DNA from: Eudorina sp. 2006-703-Eu-15
Lineage: Eukaryota > Chlorophyta > Chlorophyceae > Chlamydomonadales > Volvocaceae
Length of the DNA stretch: 64,000 nucleotides
Direction: 5' to 3'
Assembly: GCA_003117195.1 (NCBI GenBank)
Contig: BDSI01000017.1
Span: 1,043,362-1,107,361, forward strand
Shown in pieces: positions 30,862-39,321 of the stretch. The position numbers and the translations under genes were made by a program. A model generated the notes under the pieces. The model searched no databases, was not told where the DNA came from, and worked only from the letters and a program-made list of their open reading frames with translations. Within the stretch, counting starts at the first letter, position 1. Each line of letters starts with the position of its first letter.

Positions 30862-31425
30862 TTAGCCGAGACGGATATGTACCAGCCTCTGCCCCATGCG
30901 CCTCAAGAGCATATCCGTGACGTCCTCTCTCCCGGGGGGGGGGAGCTCGGTGGGGCCCAGGGCCCCCTCGGCGGCCTCCCACCACCCCGATTGGATGTCA
31001 TGTCGAAACGCCTCTAGGGCCGCCTCGCACTCCCTCCACCAGGTCAACTCCTGCCACCCGTCAGCTCCTACCCCCAAGCACTCCCCAACAAAACTGCCCA
31101 GCCCCGGCGACGCCCTCGCTGGGTGCGGTCGGTCGGGGGGTGGGGGTGTCGTGTCTGCGTTCCTCTCCCAGGGTGTGAATTGCAAGAATTGCAACATTGG
31201 CGCGGTCTCCTTGCAAGCTGTGCAAACTTGTGATCCAGCCAGCCAGCCAGCCAGCCAGGAAGCCAGCCTCTCTCCATTACGGAGGGGCACAAGTGGCTCT
31301 CGCCATGATCGCCGCGTTCCCACACGCGAACATTGTGTTTCGTCTGCGCCCAAAACAGCCGACATTCGGAACGGTATAAGCGGGCCAGTGATGAACGGCC
31401 CGCAGGGCCGAACAGCTCCGCACAT
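30862..31425 (-). CDS. Conserved ORF with Trp-rich helical segment (copy 2)
   Basis: Sister of 24,869-25,510. The frame reads GADGWQELTWWRECEAALEA, continues through a longer G run into EDVTDMLLRRMGQRLVHIRL, and stops at 30,862. A CCAG microsatellite just upstream is shorter than in copy 1 (25,312-25,337). Function unknown. Confidence 0.35.
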   Translation of the reverse strand: MCGAVRPCGPFITGPLIPFRMSAVLGADETQCSRVGTRRSWREPLVPLRNGERLASWLAGWLAGSQVCTACKETAPMLQFLQFTPWERNADTTPPPPDRPHPARASPGLGSFVGECLGVGADGWQELTWWRECEAALEAFRHDIQSGWWEAAEGALGPTELPPPGREDVTDMLLRRMGQRLVHIRLG

Positions 31426-31588
31426 GGCTGGACGGCAGAAATCTGGGAACCTCTCCCGCTCCTACCGCTGATGGCATTCCTGGTTCATCACCCACACAAC
31501 ACCACCGCCGCCCGCATCACCACCCACGGTGTCGTGTGGGTCCGCACTGGCCTGGATAAGGCCCCAGCGGCGAATCCGCACCTAGTCC

Positions 31589-31659
31589 GTCTGGCCAATA
31601 CCGCCACCTGCCATGCAATGTCCTGTACATGGCATGGCAGATGGCGGTATTGGCCAGAC
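31589..31659. repeat. 28-bp inverted repeat (hairpin), copy 2
   Basis: Arms 31,589-31,616 and 31,632-31,659 pair with a single mismatch (A at 31,641 instead of G). Same position relative to the protease stop as in copy 1. Confidence 0.65.
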
Positions 31660-31766
31660 AGCAGACACGCCGTCACCCAAACTCCAAGTCAACCAAACTC
31701 CGACACCACCACCGACACCATGACGCTTTGCAGCATCCACCCACAGCACGCAGCCAGTCACCAGCA

Positions 31767-34592
31767 CTACTCGCCCCGGTCCTTGTCACGAGCTGCAACC
31801 AGCAGATCATGGCAGCGGCGCAGCAGCCGGACAAGCACAAGTGCAGGCACGAACAGCGCCATGCACGGCTTGTGCGGCACGTTGTCGAGGCAGTACTGCA
31901 CGTCGCAGTCACGCGCCACGCCCTCCTGCCGGCGAGCGCGCTTCCGGCTGCCACCGCGCGTCGACGCCTGCCCGGTCAGCCCCGTGACGCCGTCGTCAGC
32001 CGACCACTTGACCGTCTCCACCACAACCTCGCCGCTGGCCGCCGCAGCCGCTGCTGGTGCACCGCTGCCGATGCCACTTGCGTCACCCTGCTCCGCTGCT
32101 GTTCTGATGTCCCGCGGGTTGCTATTGGTTCCGTGCTCGTGCCACATGATGCCCGAGTGCATGCCAGCCAGGAAGCGGAAAGGTGGACCGAAGGCCACAG
32201 CGCCGCCGCTGCAGTTGGGGAGCCCCCCTGCGCACACGCGTGTAGGTGGTTTGGAGCTCGGCACAGGATGAATTTGACAGGTCAAAGTCATACCGGCAGT
32301 TGGTATCAAGTACCGCACACCGAGCACCAACCTGATCGAGCTACTATTCCCTCCCATCACGTGATGCGCGCAAGCGTCAAGTAGTGGGGTGTGAGGGCCG
32401 CCGCCGTGACCTGCCTGAGTACGAGCCGATGGCCTCGTCCGCATCCTCACTGAGCCAGCAGACTTCACCCGCGGCGAACAGGGGGGTACCGGACTGCTTG
32501 AAGCCCATGACGGTCTCGTCTGCCGCGAGCGGAAAGCCGATCATCGTGATCGGGATGCCAGGCATCAGCCCTAGGCCAGCGTTCACCCTGTGGTGGACAG
32601 GCAGAGGACCAGGAGGCCAAGGGAGTGTGTGAGCATGTACAACACGCACAACATGACTGGCATGGGCATGGATACATACATCCGAGTCGCGGTTGAAGAT
32701 GGAACCTACATCAACATCAAAGGCAACCGCACGAGAGGCATGTGCGCCTTGCGTGATGACTGGAGCCGGCTGCGCAGCAAGTCCTACACAGGAGTGTTGC
32801 TGTGCCGGTGTTCGCGTGCCCCACCAGTGGCAAAGCTGGCCGAGACTCACTCGAAGGGGATTGCTGTCCGCAGCACGTCAGGCAGCTCTGTGCCGTCGTC
32901 CAGCAGAAGCACCGTGACGTCGTACTTCGGGAAGCTGGCGAGATGCCTGCAAACGGGCCCGTGGCCGAGTCCAAGTCGCGCGCACTAATACAGAGGCACG
33001 TACAGGCAAAGTAGGGGCAAACTACTGAGCCGAAAGGTGTCCGGTCCGTGAAACCCATTCAGCTGCGGTTCGTCACGCAGAGGAGGAGCAGGGAGTGGCG
33101 ATACCGTCGTAAACACTTGCCTGAGCCTGTGGCCGCACACTTCGAAGCTCGTCACGTCGATACTCTGGCCGGGCTTGGCGTTCATGCAGTGGCGCGCGGC
33201 CAGCACGTATTTCCGGCCTTTGAACCTGACCAGGCAACAGGAGCCGACGGTCTCGCCCGCGTCCACCAGGCGCATCACATTAAAGCCGGAAACCTCCGCG
33301 AGCTGTGACGCGGCGGCTGTGATGCACAACAGGGCACCAGAGCAGAGGCAGGGTCACTGGGCGTGTACGGCAGGGGCCCGGGGAGCTGGAAACAGGGACA
33401 ACAAGTTTTCGTGGCACGTGTTGCAACATACACAGGAAATGTCATCAGAGAACACCACGCGCACGCACACAAGCTAGGACAGACCTACCCTGCTGCGGCT
33501 GCTGGTCGCGCTGCTGGTGCTCCGCGTCCTGCCCGCTGGCGTGTACACCTGCAGGTGGCACGCAGGCGGGGGCGCGGCCAACGTACATTAAGGGCACGTA
33601 CATTAAGGGCTAGTGGCGCTCTGGAACACTTGTAAAAAACAGCGAGCGGCGCGCGAGGCACAATACCACGACCTCAACTTCCTCGAATAAGCCCTGAAGG
33701 TGACACGAACAAACTCATCCAACACAGACCAAAGGCTGAGCTGGGCGCCACACGCGACTACCTCAGGAAGTACTGCTGCTCGCGCCCGCGCCTGCCATGC
33801 CAGCGCCCGCCCGACCTGGACCTGCACCCGCCTCACCTGCACCCGCCTCACCTGCACCCGTCGCACCTGCACCCGTCGCACCTGCGCCGCCAGCAGCGGC
33901 GCCTGGACCAAGCTGACAGCTCGCAGCTGAAAGCGCGCGCTCTGCGCAGGTATATCATTGGGCGGGAAGATGACGCCAAAAACTCAGACTAGAATTCAGC
34001 AACCCTGTGCTTCAAGCCCGACTGCACGTTCTCGATGCTCATGTGTGAGGTGGGGTGCGGTGTTGGATGCGTACACGTGGCGGTATGGGGTGTTTCCGGG
34101 CAGCTCGCCGCGCTCTCCATGCCCGTTTGTCCGCTCCCGTTATTAGGTCAGTATCCAGACTACGTTAGCCTACAACTTGCTTTGAAGAAGGTTGCGGTGC
34201 CTTTGGGACCCGCGCAGCAGTGCCCACGCCTACTCCGCCGCGCTCTTCGCGGTAACCTATCCGCGTACGTACTCAACCGCTAGAGCTGGTGCTTGTGCTC
34301 AACTACGCGCGTTCCCATTAAACGCATGCGGGCGTTGCAACGAGATTGGAAGGGCAGCAGTTCTTAAGTGGCACCACAGACGGATTCTCCTACCCTTCCA
34401 TTGTTTAAGAGACCGCACGAACTCAATAATTGCCTCATTGTCAGGGCCTGTCGGAAAGTAGGCGAGTTCCTTCCCCTTCAATGAGGCCAGGAAGCCCAGC
34501 AAACGGCCGAGCTCGGCCCCTGCCACGCCGACCGCGTTCGCGGCAGCTTCGCAACGAGCAGCCACCGCCTCGTCGCTGACCATGCGGCTCAT
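31767..34592 (-). CDS. Modular trypsin-like serine protease, copy 2
   Basis: Catalytic exons at 33,121-33,316 (His), 32,851-32,946 (Asp), 32,415-32,587 and 31,767-32,227 (Ser plus tail) are the same size as in copy 1 with no indels, and the triad is intact. The first exon (34,394-34,592) has the same length and phase as in other copies but is markedly diverged: MSRMVSDEAVAARCEAAANA, then KGKELAYFPTGPDNEAIIEF. The second N-terminal exon of the other copies (GVGIGTRFVGN) was not found here; the segment 33,890-34,250 is of a different type. The gene therefore pairs a nearly copy-1 catalytic half with a different 5' half, a sign of recombination between units. Two introns again begin GC. Confidence 0.65.
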
Positions 34593-34781
34593 CCTTGCGT
34601 TGCGGTGTTGGGTGAAAGAGTGCTCACATTGACCGAAACTGCGGAAAGGCGAGTAATCAATGCTGAGAACGATGTATAACGAGTAGTTGACTTCTGCTTT
34701 TCTACGGCATTGAGACTGAATTGTTGCGCAGCTGGAGCCGAAATTTGCGGCAAGTACCCCGGCCAGGGAGGGCCCGACGGC

Positions 34782-34811
34782 CAGGGACGGGCCTTTCGTC
34801 CCTGGCCGGAC
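34782..34811. repeat. Small hairpin in a unit-specific 60-bp insertion
   Basis: Eleven-base arms GGCCAGGGACG and CGTCCCTGGCC around a short loop. They lie in about 60 bp absent from the equivalent point of other units (29,097; 42,434). It could be a foldback insertion; no coding role. Confidence 0.45.
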
Positions 34812-35732
34812 CGGCCGCGATGTTCGAGCACTGCAAAGCGAAACGCGCCAAGCTGATTAGGGTCTGACTGCGACAATGGGCTCAGCCCCTGGAACCTGCC
34901 TTTCGACCTGTACTTCGTCGTTAGGATAGAGAGCGAAGAGCCGACATGGACGGCGCGCAAACTCGTAGGGGCCAAGCGCACAGCGCGGGGCCGGGTGACG
35001 AGCGCTGACGTGGCGTGCCGAGGGGCAGCGGGGTGTGAGCGGGGGAAGCGCGAGACAGGGGCAAGACACGCGCGCGACCGACAGATAGCAACAGGCGCCC
35101 GCGTTCGGGCCTGAAACCTCGCAAGCACATCCTTTTGAGCTATGCTGAAGCTTGTGATCATGTCGGATGCGCTCTGCGCGCTCGTCAACGACTTCTTTCG
35201 CAACACATTTTGCGTCCGGTCGCCGACCTCAGACGCGCTCCTCTTCGCCCGCCGACCAACTACAACGCGCATTCTTAATGCAAGAGGTCGCTAGGTGCTC
35301 GCGGTTGGGCTATGCGCGCGGGCTTGGTTGCGGTAGCAGGTAGGGCTGGTGCGGCCGTTCTGCGACCTTTGCCAACTACTTGTGACCCGGTAGACCCCGG
35401 CAGGCAGCCGTAACCTTCAGAGGCATCAAGTACAGTGCGCGGCCTCACTTAGCGGGACTGCGGGGAACTGAATGGGACTGAGCGGGACCTCAGTGGTCAC
35501 GTTTCCGAATCCCGCTCTCACCAAGTTTGGCGCATTTTGGTTCCAACTCCGATTGGGTTTCAGGCAATGCTTGCAGGTGACACGCACGCACGGGGCTTCT
35601 CATCAAATCTGATCCATTTTCCCACCAGCACCAGCAATCAAATTGCGTGTCACGCACCCTTGTGCCCTAATAAACCGGTTACACCATGCGGAAACCAGCC
35701 ACCAAACCCAACGCTTCTGGTTCTGATTCTTG

Positions 35733-36290
35733 TCATGAATTCAGTGAATCGGGGGTTGTCCCGGCGGCGGCCGAGGGGCCCTCCACACAGCCTGAGGCGC
35801 TAGCGGCCGTGAAGGCGGCTGTCGACCTGGGGTCAATGACGAGAGTGTTTACATCTTGCGCCTGCGCCCAAGCGCAGGAGAACGTGACATGAAGCCCCTG
35901 GGTAGCTCGCATCAAGGTGCTGCAGTGCAGTTTGCAGGCTGCCGTGGGCGCGGCGCCGGCGTCTGTTCCGCCGCTGCTGCCACTATCTGCGGCAACGCTA
36001 CTGGATGAGAACGAGCTGTTGGAGCTGGGCAGGACGGTGACGAGGCCGGGTCCGGGTTGAAACCTGTGCCGGGAAGCCAAAATCACAAATGCACAGAGCG
36101 TATACGTCGCTCGCGAACCTTGATCCTTGCACTGCATAACAGTATCCACCAAGTCATTATCCCAATCCTTGCAGACCACACGGCGCGAATCCAAGTCAAC
36201 CTCATCCTGCGTTTCTAATCCACTTGCCACGTATTCTGATCCGTCGAGCGCGCTTAAAAGCATCCGCCAAGCGGGTATCCGTATACACAC
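35733..36290 (-). CDS. Conserved hypothetical ORF downstream of kinase copy 2
   Basis: Counterpart of 3,415-3,903, open for 185 codons. It is longer at its N-terminus because of a 2-bp difference near 36,215. Most substitutions against copy 1 change residues (for example His to Gln, Phe to Cys, Asn to Ile), so evidence for selection on the protein is weak. Confidence 0.3.
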   Translation of the reverse strand: MCIRIPAWRMLLSALDGSEYVASGLETQDEVDLDSRRVVCKDWDNDLVDTVMQCKDQGSRATYTLCAFVILASRHRFQPGPGLVTVLPSSNSSFSSSSVAADSGSSGGTDAGAAPTAACKLHCSTLMRATQGLHVTFSCAWAQAQDVNTLVIDPRSTAAFTAASASGCVEGPSAAAGTTPDSLNS

Positions 36291-36604
36291 AGACGCTAAA
36301 TGAATCCTGCTGGTGTCCAGCGACTGTTGTAATCAGACCGGGATACCCTCCCTCCGCGCCGCTCACCACACGCGATGCGCATGCGCCCTACCCCACCGAC
36401 CGAAGGCCTGGGCGACGAAGGCCTGGGTTCAAGTCATACTGTGTGAGCTTATGCATAACCAGCGCACACACGCGCCACCGCACTTCTTGCTTGCCCCCGT
36501 CACCGCTTGCCGGCTTGCCCAATACTAGTCTAGGAGGGGCGCTGCCATCCCTCACGACCTCCCCGCACGCCACCCTGTGTTCGCGCGGCCATCACCCCTT
36601 CAGC

Positions 36605-38338
36605 TCAGTGCCGCGCACCTTCGGGCCAATACCCTGCTTCTTTGAGCAGCGCGCTCAGGAAGGGGACCAGCTCTTGGCAGTCCTCTCGCTCGCGCAGGCT
36701 TTCAACCGCCGCAATCAGCCTGTGCGCTGGCGTGTGCCCGTCCTCGACAAGTAGGTCCTGCCAGTTCGTCCGGTTCATCTCGCACACAAGCGCCACGGCA
36801 AGCATGTGCCTGGAACAGGAACACGAGGAATGCTTACGTGGACTGCAGACTGCAGATGCACAGCCAAGCGCATAATCGCACAAGCAGGCACCAATTCACA
36901 TCATCCCGCTGAAGTTTCTAGAGCTTACCAGTCGTATTGCGGCTTAGCAGGTTGCGCCTCAGCAGGATCTTTATGGTACTTGAACTTGAAGGGAGCGAAC
37001 CAGGCCGTGGTGCTCGTCACCGGCGAGCCCGTGCGCACAGCGGAGCCAAAGTCCCCCAGCCACCACCTGGTTTGCACATGTACCAATGAAAGGAACAGCT
37101 CAGGGGCCCTACCAGCACCTTGCTCTCTCTTGCCTACGTACTGACAAAAGGAACGGGTGCAGAAGAAATTGCCGACTCACGCACATCGGCCGGGCCTCAT
37201 CCCCACCAATAGCGACGTACAGGCAGGCCCGGAAATCCCAACCCCCGACCGTGCACCACCTGCACGGGCCGGCGCCGCCATTACCTGCCCTCGGAATCCA
37301 CGAATATGTTGTCCGCCTGTTCGGGCGGGCGGGTGCAGCTTCGTTCAATAAATGCGCACACCACAATGACCCACAGGCGGCAACGACCACGTAACTCGGT
37401 GCCAATCTTCCCCGCCATACCTTGACGTCCATGTGCGTGAATGTTTTGTCGTGGATCCACTTCAGCGCTTCAGCCATACGCTGGCCCCCCGCCAGCACAG
37501 CCGCTGCCGGCAACGGCGGCATTGCTGCGAGCGACGACGCATACCGCGGCATGCACAGCGCCGCGTACAGGCCCGGAGCGCGGCCGACTGTGGACACGTG
37601 CTCGTTACCAAGCCGGGAGGTGACTAGTCGCGTCGGCACCAGCGGTACGTCCTGAGGCTTTGACTGCATTAGCGCCTCGCACGCCTCCGCCTCCGCGCCA
37701 CCAGGCTGCTGGGCGCTGTCAGCGCCGACTCCTCCATCGAGCATCTTCACAATAACGGGTACGCCTTCTCCGGTTGTTCCGACCAGCAGCCGCACGCTAC
37801 CGTTCGGAAACAGCGGTCCGTTGACCCGCAGTCCGTGTTGCGTGAGCAGGTGGCCCTCGGTGGAAGGCCCTGCTGGGAAGAGCTCCGCCTCCCGGTACAG
37901 CTCCACAGCGGCGTCGATGTCGGGGAGCACGAGTAATCGGGCAGGGCATCGCCGCGCCAGCACTGCGGGCTTTGGTCGCGTGATGTTGCCAAGAGACAAG
38001 AGCTGAAGGAAGCGCCGATGGTAGAAAGGTGGCCCTGATGGAGTGCGAGGGGAGGCGAGGTGCATGGAGTGGTTGGTTACCGCATGTTGCATGAGCATGC
38101 ATGTGCGCATGCACGCCACCGCACACTCATGGTATCGCGTCCTGACAACACCCAGCCTGGTACACGTCAGCATGTGTGCAGTAAGGCAAAGCAGCTGTGC
38201 CTCCCACGGTCAACCGACCAACCGACGTTGAACTTCCCTGGCAAGCGCATGAGCACACCAACATGTCGTTATGACGTTACCAACCAGACGACGCGGACTC
38301 ACCCAGAATGTCCACATCCTCATCAGTTACCCCACCAC
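36605..38338 (-). CDS. Protein-kinase-like gene, copy 2
   Basis: Exons 38,303-38,338, 37,421-38,034, 37,285-37,316, 36,929-37,066 and 36,605-36,809, with the same splice signals as copy 1. VIVK, HMDVKADN, GDFG and YDW are all unchanged. Within the large exon the copies differ by a 3-bp insertion and a 9-bp deletion, both in frame, and by scattered substitutions. In the neighbouring introns and spacers indels are not multiples of three (for example +2 near 37,128). That contrast argues that the protein is, or recently was, under constraint. The extreme 5' end is unresolved, as in copy 1. Confidence 0.75.
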
Positions 38339-38611
38339 CTGCAAAGTGTGGGAGAGGCCGGGCGGCATAGATACGTAGCAGATAATAATAAAGTAGGAGG
38401 GAAGGCACTGGATGCGCAGACAATCACGATGCACGCACGTGCTATCCCACCGCCGAAAACTGGTCCCCTCATGCCCTGGTCCTCCTGGCGAGAAGAGTTG
38501 TAACGGTTGGACCCAAAGGCTGCTACCTAGCCGGCCAACGGCCAGCAGTTCCGCCCCCCTCCCCCGACCAAGCCCGCGAGGTTACGTTGTGGTACCATCA
38601 TCGTTCTACTT

Positions 38612-38986
38612 TTGGCTTTCGTAAAAACACACACATGCAGTTGTGTGACAGCCTCAGATGCTGATGCAGCTAATGATGCCGCTGGGATACGAGGCCGCTT
38701 CCTGGTTGACAAGGCAGGTAAACAGGTCACCTACGTACCCTTGGCAGCTGCAGTCCCTCACCTCCTCCTCACCCTTGGACCCCGAAGGTTGCGGAGCCGG
38801 AGGCGGCGCCAGCACCCGCAAAACACCAAATTAGACAACACCGCCGGGGTAACCATCACCACCATCACCAATGCCATTACAGCACGGTACAACGGCAAAC
38901 GTCCAAAGCGATCCACGTATTATACACCCAGCCAGCCGCCGCCACTACCAGGCTACTCCAGCACACCCTTAGTGGCCGCCCCCTAA
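38612..38986 (+). CDS. Uncertain ORF between kinase copy 2 and protease copy 3
   Basis: Reads TASDADAANDAAGIRGRFLV and continues past a possible GTAAAC donor (38,717) to a Pro-rich end. It is divergent to the kinase gene, has no counterpart at 6,300, and matches no family I know. A minus-strand frame at 38,983-39,300 is equally open. Either may be chance. Confidence 0.2.
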   Translation: MAFVKTHTCSCVTASDADAANDAAGIRGRFLVDKAGKQVTYVPLAAAVPHLLLTLGPRRLRSRRRRQHPQNTKLDNTAGVTITTITNAITARYNGKRPKRSTYYTPSQPPPLPGYSSTPLVAAP

Positions 38987-39321
38987 CTGCACCCATACCA
39001 ACACACCCACTCCAACACATGACAATTCGTCAGTCGCAGGACCAGGTCTGCTCCCCAACCGAAGCTCCCCACGTTTCCATGGTAAATGCGATATGAACGA
39101 CCTGGCAGTAGGCGGGCCCATCCCGCGACATGTGACACTGCGCGGGCCTGAGTGAACCTTGGCCAGTCGTCTTCCCACACACAGCAGCCCTGAAAGTCTG
39201 TGCTGCTCTCCATCCCGGTTGCGTTGCTCAAGCAACAGATTGCATGGCTCAAAACATCAGCAAGCCTATCAGCCTGCCGGGTCCTCTGGTCCTCCCACAC
39301 TGCCGCCTGGCCCTGCCGCCC

